Assembly: GCF_018687715.1 (NCBI RefSeq)
Contig: NC_056754.1
Location: forward strand, 11,833,501-11,897,500
Length of the DNA: 64,000 nucleotides
Direction of reading: 5' to 3'
Source of the DNA: Carya illinoinensis
Lineage: Eukaryota > Streptophyta > Magnoliopsida > Fagales > Juglandaceae
The notes beneath the pieces were generated by a model, which did not search any database, was not told the DNA's origin, and saw only the letters and a list, made by a program, of their open reading frames with translations. A program made the position numbers and the translations under genes. This document shows positions 35,568-52,412 of this stretch, piece after piece. Position 1 is the first letter of the stretch, and each line of letters begins with the position of its first letter.

Positions 35568-36679
35568 GTTGATGAGAAGGTGAGGAATTTGGAAATTCCA
35601 ATATTCTATACTTGTAATTGATGCAATTCAAGGTCTGGTTAAGATTTGGAGCAAGTGCTTGGTAAGGGAGATTTTGCTGTGAGTGTCTAGCAGATGGTCT
35701 CAGCAGAGGTTGGTGTGCCTTTTCTAGCTCAACAGAGTTGGAAGGAAAGAGTCCAAACATGGTTTAATAGAGTTACGAGGAGGTCACAATTGGGAACTTT
35801 GATGGGTCTTGTGCCCTGTGTTGTTGTGTGGAGGCTTTGGCGTAGGCACTGTGTGGCTAGGATGAAGGGATGTTTTGAAACAGTTATGGAAATTTGGGGC
35901 TCGATTAAACATTGGGTGAGGATGTTGTCTAGTAATGACTAAAGCTCAGAGCCTTTCTGATATGGATGCTAGGGTATTGAGGAATTTGGAGATACCGATT
36001 GTGGAGCAACATAGGATTAAAGTGCAAGTGGTGAGATGGTTAAGATCGTGGCCTGGACGTTGAAGCTAAATCTCGATGGAAGCTGTTTCGGGAATCCAGG
36101 TCCTATTGGTGGAGGTGGAGTTACGAGGGATGCTAGTGGGAATTTCTTGTTTTTCAAAATTCTTTGGAGATTGCTCCAACAATGAAGCAGAGTTACAGGC
36201 GGTGGTAGAAGGGTTAAGGCATTGCCAGCAGTTGGGCGTTACGGATATTGATGTAGAGTGTGATTCTGTTGTGGTTGTTGCTTGGATATTTTCTAAGAAC
36301 TGTACAGTGTGGTATCTTTGGGACTTTTGGGATCAGTTGAGGTCCTTGTTAGAGGGGTTTGATTACTCTATAAAGCATTTGTATAGATAAGGTAATAAAG
36401 TGGCTGATGTCTTGGCTAAATGTGGTGCGATGGGTAAGAATAATTTTTTCACAGACTGTGTCCAGCTTCCTCAGTCGATTAGGGGATTATATAGATTGGA
36501 TAAAATGGATACGACGTATTTTAGACGTCAATTTTAAGAGTGTATAGTTATTAAGGTTGGGTAGAGATTTTTTGTTTGAGTGTTTAGTTTGTAACCACAG
36601 TTTACTAGAGATTTTTTAATAAAGTGTCAGAGATGTCGTCCTCCTTTTGTATATATATATATGTATATGTATATATGTG

Positions 36680-39310
36680 TATATAATTACGGCGTCCTAT
36701 GTAGCTTTAATCCCCAAAATACAGCACCCAACCAGTTTTGATAAATTCAGGCCCATAAGTCTCTGCTTTGTGATATACAAAATGTGTTCAAAAATATTAG
36801 CAAGGCTCGTACATATCCTGTCGAGAATAATATCTCCAAAACAGGGGGCGTTCATAGCCAAGAGAAGTATTTTTGAAAATATCAGTTTGACCCAAGAAAT
36901 AGTGCACTCCATACATAAAAAGAAAAATGGTGGGAACGTGATGCTGAAGGTAGATATGTCTAAAGCATACGACCGCGTGAATTGGAATTTTCTCCTGCAT
37001 GTGCTAGATTCCTTTGGTTTTTCGGAGGGGGTATGTGGGCTGATCAAATCAAGTATAACGACACCATGGTATTCCATCCTACTGAATGGTACTGCAAAAG
37101 GATTTTTTAAAGGGGAAAGAGGTCTCCGACAAGGAGACCCCCTTTCGCCATATTTGTTCATCTTGATGGAGGAAGTGTTCACGAGGCTGCTAAAGAATCA
37201 ATATGCAAGTGGAACGATTGAAGGATTTTCCCAAGCTAGAGGAACGCCTCTCATCTCACACTTGTTATACGCAGATGACATAGTAATCTTTACTAACGGT
37301 GCGAAACGTTCTATAAAAGCAGTGGTCAAGGTACTGGGAGTCTACGAGAGGTGGTCTAGGCAGCAAGTGAATAAAGAGAAATCGGATATTTTTTTTTTTC
37401 TAAGCACATCTCTCAATCCATCTCTCAATCCATCTCTCGGATATTTTTTTTTTCTAAGCACATCTCTCAATCCAGAAGAAGGGAAGCTTTGCGTTTTACG
37501 GGCTTTGGAGAAGGCACCTTTCTGATGAAATATTTAGGAGTAAATATAGTAGATGGCAAATTGAAGGGTCGGCACCTGGAAGAATTAATTCACAAGATTC
37601 AGAAAAAAGTTAGTGGCTGGAAGACGAGACTTCTTTCGGCAGGAGGGAAACTCATTCTTATTAAACACGTCTTGTCGAGCATGCCAATATACCTCCTCTC
37701 AATATTGCAGGTGCCAAAACTGGTAACTTCCTCAATCAATCGCATTCTTAGCTCTTTCTTCTGGGGTGAAACAAGTGGCACACCAAAAAAGAAATAGTGT
37801 GCATGGAGGAAAATTTGTAAACCGACAGCTGAGAGAGGGTTGGGAATCTGGGATTTAGAAGAAACTCAAAAAGCATTACATGCGAAGTTCGCCTGGAATA
37901 TTATAAACGGAAACTCTCTATGGGCTTGCTTCTTTTCAGGGAAGTATGTAAGAGACTCTCACCTATCGCTTGTGTAGACCACGAAGGGCTCTCGATTTTG
38001 GAGAATGGTGATGAAATAGGTGCCATTTGTTCTGGAAAATTCTCGCTAGAAAGTGCGTAGGGGTGATATTAATTTTTGGTTGGACTCCTGGATGGAAGAA
38101 GGACCATTGGCGGACACCTTACAAATAACAGAACATCCCGATCTCAAGATACGTGAGTGTAAGATAGACAACACATGGGACATGCACCTCTTAGAGCAAC
38201 TGGTTGGGAGAGAAAAAAAATGGAGAAGATAACTGAAACACTGGGCAGTCCAAGAGAAGGGCCGGATCTACTCATATGGACAGCCTCTAAAGATGGAAAG
38301 TTTACGACCCAAAATGCTTGGGAGTGCTTAAGAGTCAAAAGCCCGAAAACTCCATGGTCGACGTGGGTTTGGCATGGGTTGTTACCAAAAAACATTTCGA
38401 TCATGGTGTGGAAAGCGTGGAACAATAGCTTGTGTGGATGACAAATTGAGAAGGATAGGAATCCCGGTGGTATCAAAATGCAATTGTGTTGTGTAGGTGG
38501 ATACGAGGATGTTAATCATGTCCTATATGCAAGTGAGTTTGCCCAACAAATATGGAGGAAATGTGCTCGGCGTTTGGGTTTTCCTTTTCGTGAGGGATCA
38601 ACGTGGAAGGACAATATGTCTTTGTGGTTTAGGTGTGCGTCTCGGTCATCCCAAGTAGGAGTAAGCTGGGGAGTTATTCCTTCCATGGTAACGTGGAGAC
38701 TGTGGTTGAGGAGATGCAGAGTACGAGCGGGAGAAAGAGCTGAATCCATAGAGGAAATATGGCAGGCAATCAGATTCTGGGTGGCAAGCTTGATGAAGAA
38801 CTCTGCAAAATTCCAGAAGGTGTCGTGCAGGGACATCGAAATGTTGAAGAGTTTAAATATTGAAATAGCCCCAGTAAAGGAAAAACGAGTGCAAGTGGTT
38901 AGGTGGATAAAGCCATTACAGGGGAGCTTTAAGCTCAACACTGATGGAAGCAGTAATCCCGGAAACTCAGGTGCAGGTGGACTCCTCCGAAATGATGCAG
39001 GAAATTTGATTTTCGCTTTCTCAGTGAATCTTGGAGCTGGCAGTAAAAATGCAGCAGAATTGAGAGCAATCATATATGGCCTAAAGATATGTCAAGAACA
39101 GAGGATTAGTAGAGTGGAGGTGGAAACTGACTCACAGCTGGTGATTAACTAGATTAGTGGTGCAAGGTGCGGCGTATGGTACCTCGAGGATTTCTAGGAA
39201 GAAGCTGTAAAATTTTTTAAGGAAGGCGAACACACGATCAAGCACACTTTCCGGGAGGGCAACGCTTCAGCTGATTTCCTGGCAAAACTCGGTGCGCAAG
39301 GGATAAACCA
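36680..39310 (+). pseudogene. LINE-5 ORF2: RT with intact YADD, post-RT, RNase H, broken
   Basis: RT blocks: FRPISLCFVIYKMCSKILA, LKVDMSKAYDRVNW, GLRQGDPLSPYLFIL and HLLYADDIVIF (36680-37380). A local sequence duplication at about 37385-37480 inserts extra Phe/Ser/Leu/Asn-Pro residues before a frame change. Post-RT blocks (GWKTRLLSAGGKLILIKHVLS, FFWGE) lie at 37489-37797. Further pieces lie at 38175-38441. RNase H spans 38880-39310 (LNTDGSSNPGNSGAGG, NAAELRAI, VETDSQLVIN, NASADFLAKLG) and contains in-frame stops near 39150 and 39195. Confidence 0.88.
37385..37480. repeat. Local tandem duplication in LINE-5
   Basis: CGGATATTTTTTTTTTTCTAAG plus CACATCTCTCAATCCA occurs twice, with two extra TCTCAATCCATC steps between. 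It is a slippage-type duplication within the RT-to-linker coding sequence. Confidence 0.8.
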
Positions 39311-39410
39311 AATATGGAACAACGTAATGCTGTTACCGAAGAAACTCCGTGGCCTCATCAGAACGGACAAGCTTAGCCTTCCCTATTTACGTATCTATTA
39401 GTGTCTTGTT

Positions 39411-41000
39411 GCGTCCTGTGATGTTCTGTTTCTCGTTGTTTGGAGTCCTTTGTTTAGTATGAATAATTCCATTATGGTCCTTCTCTTGGCTATGTAACAT
39501 GGTTTTCCTCAACCTAAAGAGAGGACTCCTTGAATATATATAGTGGACTCTTTGTCCACCTTTTATTAAAATATATATATATATATATATATGTATATAA
39601 ATATAAACCATTTGGTGCTCAAAATCTTATCTTTCTATTGGCACGGTAGAATCATAATCTAACATATTATATTAAATTATATTAATTTATAATTTATTTA
39701 TTTTTATAAGTCTATTTATAGGTATAATATATAGCACTTAATTTCTTTAATTTGTTTCAGTTTGTCAAATGGAATGGAGGACCCAACGTTAAGTTTTGGG
39801 GAGGCCTCCCAAAATTGTTTTTGAAAATTAAAAAATATGTCCTAGATTTTATTTATAGCTGTATAAATATAGAATATGACCCCTTTCAAGAAATATATGA
39901 TCTTCACATCTCTAAAATTTTCTAAAACTCCAATATACCAAGAAATGCATCTTTCCAATTTGTTTTCCCTATAGTCCCAAAATTTTGTGTAATTTCTATA
40001 TATTATTTATTTTTAAGGATGCGGCCCTACCAAAATTAAATTAAAATAAATTTTATGAAAAATAATAAACTTATTATTATGAATCTCAAATTTTTTTTGT
40101 TATACACAATTAGGCTTCTTAATGTGAAATCTCAATTGAGAAAAATAAAAAAATCATTTAAGGTTGATGCATAATCTATATAAAAAATAGTTTAGAAGAT
40201 TTATCCTCTAGTCTTCATTGAGTAAGAAAAGTTTTTTCTTTAAGATCTCAATTATAGCATACTAGAATGTAAGATCATTTTCTAAAATATCTAAGATTTT
40301 ATACGAAACTTAATAAACTAACTTATATACTAGAACGAAAGATATTCTAAAAGATAACTTGATAGTTTCTATGATCAAAATAAATTATAAGTATTTCATT
40401 ACAAAAATAATAATAGATGAATGAATATTATTTCATAAAATATTATTTTCAGAAATCTAAAACATATATTAAGTTATAATTTTAGAATTTTTTATTACGT
40501 GTATGTCGCAAATTTTTGAAATTTAATTTTATATATAGTTATGATTTTTACTCTGTTTTTATTTTATATATATAGATACTAGGCAAATGAACATTGAAAT
40601 GGTCATGAGCTCAGTTTCCATTTTTGTAATTCTATTCGTGGATAAAAGTATTTCTCGAAGAGTTATAATGGCGGCTAATACTCTAGTGAAGGCACCCCGT
40701 TTTACAAATGAACAAAGGACCTTTAGTTCCCGTCCAATTCACCTAGGATGTGACCAGACTCAGGCACCGAATACAAGAAGAGAAGGAAGAGGGTGCCGCG
40801 CTGGTCCAAGAAGAGAGAATGTTTAGGCTTCTTGTTGAAGAGCCAATATTGCAAGCTCCAAGAGACAAAATACTTGCAGCCTGGGGAAAACATACACGTT
40901 TAGTGGTCACCTTTTCAGTTTCTCGCAATTTAGAGAAAAGAGAGAAGTTGAAGAGCTTATCCCATTAGAACCATTTTGTAGAGTTGCAGGAAAGAAAACA
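39411..41000. other. AT-rich spacer between LINE-5 and the cytidylyltransferase gene
   Basis: It contains LINE-5 3' UTR-like sequence and (TA)n (39571-39596), then about 1 kb of AT-rich DNA. An open frame on the plus strand (about 40669-40968, with VTRLRHRIQEEKEEGAALVQ and ending LKSLSH) shows a charged, possibly helical stretch. I do not recognise it and it may be chance. Confidence 0.4.
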
Positions 41001-41357
41001 TTATACATATTACATACATAGAGCAGCGCCAAACAGCATTCAAGAATATCATTCTTGCCAGCCGGAAACAGCACTTCAGGCGTATCGGTATACAAGTTGT
41101 GAGAAATTTCAACCACACTAAAATGGAAGACAAAATTACAAGAAAGCAGAAGTTTCCAATCTTTAACACAATTTTGCTTTCACAGCCAGAGCAAACCATG
41201 TTTCATATTTCATCATCCGTTACTACTGTATGGAATTTTACAGGGACCAAGTGCCTAGGAACATTATGCGATGGACCAACTACCTGAAAACTCAGGAAAA
41301 AAACTACGTGCAAGCATGGAAGAGAAAATAATACTGTTCTCTGCAACTTTAAACTCT

Positions 41358-45775
<4,418 letters not shown>

Positions 45776-47239
45776 TCGGATGATTCGAATCAGCAGCAGC
45801 AATAACCCTCTGTCATTTCATTTGATTGTTCTTGTGCGAGTATCCCACTCCCTGCGGTCCTCACAACTTGCGAAAATTTCGCATCCTATTTTCACTATGT
45901 TTTATATATTTTGTTGGTTTATTCCTGCAAAGAAAGAAAATTATATATTTCTGAAATAGCCGAGCCAGTAACAAAGAAACATCCGTTTAAATTTGACTCG
46001 ATTATTAATTTAGAGAAAAAAATAATAATTTCATATCGCCGACACTTTAATATTTAAGATAAATGATATTTATAATTTTAGCCGTAAGTTTCACCTATTT
46101 TTTTAAAATATAAGTAAATATAAAATTTATATAAAAAAATTAATTTTTAAATAATAGATCTTATCTTTTTTTTTAAATAAGTACAATAAATATATGAGAT
46201 TTATATATCTTATAACTATATATAGTATTACTCATATCTTAAATATATGAGAAAGTCTGAAAGATGTACAAGGTTTGTAAATTGTACTATAAAATAAATT
46301 AAGATTTGGTATAGAATATTAAATTTATTTTATAATACAAAATTTTATTAAAAAATAATTGTGACAATATTTTAAAATTTATTATTCGAATTTGTAAGGT
46401 TAGTGAGATGGAAGTAAGTATTTTAAATAATTGTTCATTTAATATGATGGATCCAATCTATTCCCCTCAATCATGATTTTATATAAATCTTAACAGAGTC
46501 TTTAATCAGATTTCTTTGGCTTGGTTTGGATATAAAAAATATTTCATCTCATTTTATCATTATAATTTTTATAAATTTTTATATAAAATATAATAAATAA
46601 TTTAATTTCTTCAAATTTAAAAATAATAATAATAATAAAAGATAATATTTTTTTAAAATTTTAATTTTTATCTTAACTCCCTATCAAAATGGTACTTTAA
46701 TCTAAGACGGTACTTTACCTCGCACCCAAGGAGGGGGGGGGGGGGGTAAACCAACATGGAGAACATTTATTTGTGGCCAAAAATATTAATGTGGATATGG
46801 TTAAAAAGAAGTGCTATACTTATAAAAAGATTTCACAAAATTAAATTTATGAATTAATATGATTTTATACTATACGTTAGATTGATTTAATTTATAAAAA
46901 AAAAAAAAATAGGTTTACAATCTCATCTACCACATTAACCTTCATCAATTTATAATATACCACATCAATTTACGTCAATTTATGAATATACTTTTTTTTT
47001 TTAAAATAGTAATACTACATATAATCGTAAAGTATGTAAGTGCCATATAATCACTTTAAAAATGAGTGAAGCCTACTATTAAAAATTAATTTTTTATGTA
47101 GATTTTGTATTTATTATTTTTTTAAAAACATTATGCAATATTTATACATTCAACAATTACAATTATCATTTCTTTTATATATATATATATATATATATAT
47201 TGTGGCCAAAACATCTTTCATTTTTTGATGGACAAAATT
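45776..47239. other. Upstream region of CCT and AT-rich spacer
   Basis: The first few hundred bases hold the presumed CCT leader and promoter, with no sharp element recognised. Beyond is AT-rich DNA with a G14-type run near 46733-46746 and a (TA)n run at about 47178-47200. No gene is visible. Confidence 0.5.
46505..46690 (-). mobile_element. MITE copy D, degenerate
   Basis: GGTTTGGATATAAAAAATATTT, CATCTCATTTTATCATTATA, AAAATATAATAAATAATTTA and AAAATAATAATAATAATAAA follow the same order as copy B at 15773. The right end has lost its CTCAACTCA repeat. Confidence 0.55.
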
Positions 47240-48234
47240 CTATAGAAGTTGTGTGACACACCCTTGCAAGTTGGGGGAAAAACGACAACCCCCTTCAACT
47301 TAGATACCCCCCCCCAAAAAGGAAAATACATATGACTTTTATGATCCTTAAAAAATAGTTATAGAATTATAAAATTCATATGTGGACTTGCATTGGAAAG
47401 TCAAAAGTTTTGACTTTTAAGGACTAAAAGAAATTATTTGTTGTATTGAGATCAATGGTCAATATGTGCCTTTCTTCTATCCTCTTTGTTAGGGGTATTT
47501 TCGTCAGGGCCTAAAGTCCATGATCTGACTCAGTTCCATTATTTTGTCAGGCTCCATGAGCTCTAGGAATGCTGATTCGAGTCCGAAATGGCCCCCTTGG
47601 TAGCTCGGGGCGGGTCCTAGACCCATGTGGGTTGGGCAGGCTCCAGACCCGTGCGAGTCGGAGGTAATCATTAACATTGAAATGAGATATTGCAGAAGGA
47701 CATGGGAAACCATGATCTGAGAAAAGGGGGAGAGATGGCACCAGACAACTCTGCCAGAGACCTATGCCACATTAAATGACTGACATCAAGAAAACTATGC
47801 CGCATTAAATGCAGCATGGCAATGGAGACTCCATGGGGAGGCATCTCTCTACCTCAGAACACAGGGCATGGCACACCTGACCTAAAAGACCCAATATAAA
47901 GATCGCCCAGAACTGTAAGGTAAAGAGTTTGAACCCAAGTCTGTTGTGAATTATACTCTATTGTTGTCTTCTCCTTTAAAGTACTTTGATCTCTATATAC
48001 TAACTTTGGTATCAGAGGTTCCCCAGGCCACCGCAAGGCCACCCTTCTCTTGCCTCAGGATCCAAATCAAGTGAAGACCCAGTCCGACTGAGTGACCTGG
48101 CCCAAGGGCGTACAAAGCACAACGTTAACATTTGGCACCATCTGTGGGATTCGACTAATCTTACGGTCGAGCATGTCCTTCATATGCCTGCGAGGACCCA
48201 TTCTCAGTTGGCACGGGAGTAGGACGAAGGCATG

Positions 48235-48925
48235 GAAAGCGGCATAAAAGCAAGGTTGGCCGCTGTGGAGCAGCTCATTGAAAGACTCAATAACGAGGTG
48301 AAGAACCTTTTGGGAGGGAAACCAGGCCCTTAAGGATACCTTCCGCGACTCAGTATACCAAAACAAGCCCAATGTAAGCGAACACCATTCAAGAAAAGAG
48401 GAGAGGAGGCTGCATGGGTACCCCAAGGAAGTGGCATGTAGAGCCTTCCGGCTGACCCTGAAGGGACCTGCGAGGGCATGGTTTGAATCCTTGGCGTCTG
48501 GATCCATCGAGAATTTTGATAAGCTGGCCCGCCTATTCCTCACTCACTTTATGGCCAACCGAAGATGAAAATCCCCGGCTGCTTACCTCCTCACCATCAA
48601 GCAAAAGGAAGATGAGAGCCTAAAGGCTTACCTGGTCAAGTTCAATAAGGAGCGGATGACCACGGAAGACCAAGATGAGAGGATCACACTGGCGGCATTG
48701 CTCAGAGAGGTCTGGCCCAGATCAATGTTCATGGCTGAGCTGGCAAAAAAGACCCTTGCCAACCTTCAAGAATTCATTGACTAGGCCGATAACTTTATCA
48801 ATGTAGAGGATACCCTCATCGCCCTAGCTGAGCCTTGGCAGAAAGAGATGGAGGGAACGAGTCGGAAGGAAAAGGCCTTGACCAAAGGCCTCATCCGGGA
48901 GAAGATGGAACGTAAACAGTAGGAG
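48235..48925 (+). pseudogene. Tat-like gag remnant
   Basis: Retrotrans_gag pieces are visible: AFRLTLKGPARAWFESLASG, SIENFDKLARLFLTHFMANRR (then a TGA), SPAAYLLTIKQKEDESLKAY and LVKFNKERMTTEDQDERI. A second stop follows IDLEFID-type sequence near 48782. The order matches gypsy gag of plant Tat elements. At least two nonsense codons make it inactive. Confidence 0.8.
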
Positions 48926-49374
48926 TCGAGAAAGGAGGAGCTCGTTGTAAGAGGCATGCAACACAGGTCTGACTGTTCATCGTTCACTGTCGCACAAGAG
49001 AAGAATCGGCACACCTCAGGGGAATGTTGCTACCGCACCCACGATCGAACCACTTCTCACCACACTGGGGAGTGTTCCAATAGGCTACCATCCACCAAGG
49101 TATCCACCCTCCTAGCGGAGAGATCAGCCATGGAGGGGGCATTCTAGGGAGAGGAGTCCCGCCCTAGAATACCAATAGAGGAGGCGGGAGAGCTCAAGAA
49201 GAGGAGACACACAACGCCAACCACCCCTACCCTCTTAGCAGGCGTACCAGACGATTCTCCCTATAGGGGAGATTCGCACCATTGCGGGAGGCTTCATCAG
49301 TGGAGGGGCAACCTCGTCCAGAAGAAAGGCCCACGCCAGAGAGGCCTAATACCGAGAAGTTTACTTAGCCTCCT

Positions 49375-49925
49375 ACCAACTTGCGAAGCTCCCCCAAACC
49401 AAGCCCGCCAATGTAATCTCCTTTAGGGAAGCTGACAAGCAAGGGGTATTCTATCCGCATGATGACGCACTGATGGTCACCATGCAAGTCGCCAACTTCA
49501 CCACCAAAAGAATCCTCATCAACAACGACAGCTTGGCGGACATCTTGTTCTGGGATGCATTCACCCTCATGAGGATAGACGCATCTCGGCTCCAATGATC
49601 CCCAATGCTGTTCAAAGGCTTTTCCGGAGAAATGGTCCAGCCAGTGGGGACCATGGCCCTGTCAATCTTGGTAGGCAACCCCTTCTGCGTCACCTCGGTT
49701 ATGGTCAATTTTCTGGTAATAAAGGCTACTTCCTCTTACAATGCCATCATCGGCCATCTGACACTCAACCAGCTACGAGCCATCACCTTCACCTACCATC
49801 TAAAAATCAAGTTTCCTACTGTCCAAGGAATCAGTGAAATCCGGGGAGAGCAGACCTCAGCATGGGAATGCTATATGCAGGAGCTAAAGTCCACAAGCGG
49901 ACATGCACCAATCTTGAAGTTGTGA
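49375..49925 (+). pseudogene. Tat-like aspartic protease remnant
   Basis: The frame gives READKQGVFYPHDDALMVTM and then ILINNDSLADILFWDAFTLM. The latter corresponds to the VDNGSSADILYWDAF protease block, but the catalytic Asp-Gly-Ser context is lost. After a stop near 49597 come LFKGFSGEMVQPVGTMAL and SSYNAIIGHLTLNQLRAITF. Homology ends at 49925, where RT should follow. Confidence 0.8.
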
Positions 49926-50280
49926 CAAGCTCCCATCAGGATGCAAGCTATCCCGACTAGGAGGAAGGAGGAGGGGTGCATGCCAAGAAGAAAGGACAAC
50001 CGGGGCCCTCCCCATTTTCTCACATTTTTGTTTTAATTTTTTATTTTCATACTTTGTAAATATGAACTTATGGTAGATTAATGAAAATGCTGGATTTCTT
50101 TCAGGAAACTCGTAAAACTACAGATGACTATGTGATTGAGCTGAATTATTGCATTTTAATGCTTTTGGAACCAATATATATTAATTCTTTCATTACTTTA
50201 TCATTGGTTTTATATGGAAAAACTAATAAATCAAAGTTGTGATTTTAATTGATTAAAAGCATGAATTTTTGCTCTAATTT

Positions 50281-50385
50281 CTCGAGCGAATTCAGGCAGA
50301 GTCGAACCCTCGATGTTCGCTCGACAGGCCGCTCGAGCGAATTCAGGCAGAGTCGAACGTTCGATGTTCGCTCGAGCGAATATCG
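50281..50385. repeat. 51-bp GCTCGAGC repeat array, two units, 5' LTR
   Basis: Units of CGCTCGAGCGAATTCAGGC / AGAGTCGAACGCTCGATG / TTCGCTCGACAGG follow each other with 51-bp spacing. The last merges into CGCTCGAGCGAATATCG, 40-50 bp upstream of the TATA box. The core GCTCGAGC is a perfect palindrome. Confidence 0.9.
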
Positions 50386-50597
50386 TATTTTACAGATCAG
50401 GATTTATTCCGCCGTCAGAGTATATAAATGATTTTTTACATCTTATGGCAGACCTTTGGCTGGAGAACTCTGTTTTGAGTAGAGAAACACTTAGAATTCA
50501 TTATTTTCCATTGATTTTCATTTAGATTCGGAGAGGATGATTCATACAATCGATCATTCACGCAGCTACACAATTTCCACTGGATCATTCATTCACA

Positions 50598-52412
50598 CAA
50601 TCTCTTTTCTTTTTCTTCTTTCTTTTTCTTTTTCTTTTTCTTTTTTTTCTTTCTTTTCTTTTTCTTCTTCCTGCGTCCCGTTCATCTCTCTCTCTCTCCT
50701 CTCCCACGCCGGAGCTGTCTTCTGCCCAGACTCACCACCGCCAGCCACCGTGCGGCACACCACTCCCACCAAAACCTTCCCCTCCCTCCGGCGCACCACC
50801 CCACCGAACCTCAGCCCCATCCGGCCAGCCGTTTGGCCAGAAAATGCCCAAGAAGCCCCACGGTTTTTGCCCCGATCCGCCGCCGTCGCTCCACCTCCGG
50901 CCACCACCTCTTCACCACTTCATCACCGGTTCCTTGCCGTCCTAACCCACCCATTTCTGGCCCCTAATAGCCACCGGAACAGCTCCCACGAGCTAGCTTT
51001 CCATTTTGGGAAATCTGGCCTCCCTCCACCGTTTTCGCCACCACCCACGCCCAAACTTCACTTCCAATAGCTTCATAATCATCCTTAGATCATTCTCTAT
51101 CAATCCCAAGCCTTGGTTTGTCCCCGTTCAAAAGTGGGTATTTTACAACCCACGGCCACAGTGAATTTTCACTGTTACGTTGCTTCCCTTCCGCCGTTTG
51201 CAATGCCGCAAGCTTTCTAAAAATACCGTATAGCGCTGTAAGTATTTTCCAAACCCTATTTTCAGATTTAAATATATTTTGCTCATTCAATAATATTTAT
51301 CTGCTGGTTGGTTGATTCCGGACTGAGTTCGAGGAGTTCGGGGGTCGGATGGATGGAGGACGGAGTTGCTTATTTTATTGATTTGTGTTGATTGATTATT
51401 TTTGTGCATTGATATGGCATTTACATGGTGCATGCACGTGCGTTTTTATTTAATTGAGAAAAGCCTGTTTTATTGGCGTAAGTGGACTTACGGGTGCGTG
51501 TGTATCACGACCCCAAGCCGGGATGGGGTATTATCTCGGTGGAGCTCCTCTGGTCACTCGGGAGCAGAATAAATTGAGTGACGTCCCCTGAGTTGTCGCT
51601 GGGCGACGACGGGAGCGGGGGCTAGGGGATGCTTGGCTACGAACGCGCCGGGCGCGGAACCGGGCATCGCTCTACGCACTGACTCCGTGGCCCTTCATTG
51701 GCGAGGGCTAGAGGATGCTTGGCTACGAACGCGAGGGGGCGCGGAACTGGGCATCACTCGTTAGGTGTCACATGCGTGATCGTAACCTGCGGTGTGGCAC
51801 TAGAGCCAGGGTGTGCGGATGACCCCTAGGGGAGATCATGGTGCATACAGATTAATTGGATAATGGTTTGAGATGGATATGGGCCAAATGTGACTTTTGG
51901 CTTGATATTTGGAAAGGATTTGTTTTTGGGCCAAATGGGATTTTTGGAGCGTGTGGAAAAATATGTTTTTATGGGCTTTGGGCATTGGCATCACTTCATG
52001 CATATTATTTGAGTCCTATATGTTTTTATCTGGTAGTATTTAGATTTTACTTACCTGCGGCACCATTTTTGGTTCCGTAGATTTTGGTGCAGGTTTCTAG
52101 GAGGAAGAGGAAGCTGAGCCCGAGGATGCGGCTCCGCCGGAGTTTTGAGTTGAAATTATGCTTTATAGTATGGTTTAAAACTATATTTGTGTTTTGTAAT
52201 ATTTTATTTATGTATGTTTTAAACAGCTTGTATTATATTAAGAAAAATTTTGGTACTTAGTTGTAACCTTCGTTATCCGTTGCGTGCTTCTTCGTGCACT
52301 TTTGTTGTCTTTGCACACACATGGCACACGTCGTTAGGGTGGTGACCCGTGATGTCATCATCCGGACGTCTCGATTTCCCCGTGTCCGTGCGTGGGGATT
52401 TGGGGGGGTCAC
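50598..52412. mobile_element. Foreign segment in the 5' LTR, probably LTR sequence of another gypsy family
   Basis: It starts with a long CT-rich tract (50598-50700) and a CCG-rich stretch (50700-51060), and ends GGATTTGGGGGGGTCACA. The reverse complement of this end, TGTGACCCCCCCAAAT, resembles TGTGACGCCCCCAAATTCCG at 62490. Both look like termini of one LTR family, possibly chromovirus. A 53-bp block (GGATGCTTGGCTACGAACGC...) occurs at 51622 and 51708. No gene is supported; the proline-rich open frame at 50537-51070 is a composition effect. Confidence 0.5.

Larger units (their letters stand above)
33575..36530 (+). pseudogene. LINE-4 ORF2 remains: RT active-site end, post-RT, RNase H
   Basis: Just after the copia insertion the active-site box reads LLYANNVIVF instead of YADD, so both aspartates are now asparagines. 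Then come DYERWSGEWVNQ (to 33767), PIHLLSVLHAPKSV and FFWGSQDGKGKRKW (33904-34311). After the 0.9-kb insert come VVVWRLWRRHCVARMKG (35694-35942) and RNase H remains (36060-36390: NNEAELQAVVEGL, VECDSVVVVAW). Stops and frame changes are frequent. Confidence 0.85.
28960..36645 (+). mobile_element. LINE-4: L1-type LINE interrupted by a copia element and a MITE-like insert
   Basis: The LINE frame RGTPV on the left (about 29034-29053) resumes as ISHLLYANN from 33575, across a copia element flanked by TGTTA on both sides. A second insert occupies 34643-35567. The rest holds the post-RT region and RNase H, ending in an AATAAAG-containing tail and a TA-rich run before LINE-5. The 5' part of ORF2 is missing. 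Confidence 0.85.
36680..39410 (+). mobile_element. LINE-5: LINE-4-like element, 5'-truncated
   Basis: It begins inside the RT (ASYVALIPKIQHPTSFDKF) directly after a TA-rich run that ends LINE-4, has the same orientation and is closely related in its protein blocks. It ends near 39.4 kb, before a 3' UTR-like region with a (TA)n tail (39571-39596). Confidence 0.85.
47240..50127 (+). mobile_element. Tat/Retand-like gypsy remnant, left part (LTR, gag, protease)
   Basis: About 47.24-48.13 kb is LTR-like non-coding DNA. A primer-site-like TTTGGCACCATCTGTGGGAT lies at 48131-48150, as in Tat/Retand elements (TTTGGCGCCGTCTGTGGGAA type). Decayed gag and protease follow. RT, RNase H and integrase are absent. 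The sequence breaks at CTATG (50128) where a younger gypsy inserted, and resumes at 60859. The left border is not fixed. Confidence 0.7.

Noticed and set aside
49595..49837. Open frame in the alternative reading phase of the Tat protease region
   Set aside because: It is a shadow of the protease-type frame that carries the conserved blocks.
50537..51070. 177-residue proline-rich open frame
   Set aside because: It crosses the junction between native and foreign LTR sequence and the CT/CCG-rich tract. No signal or domain is credible.
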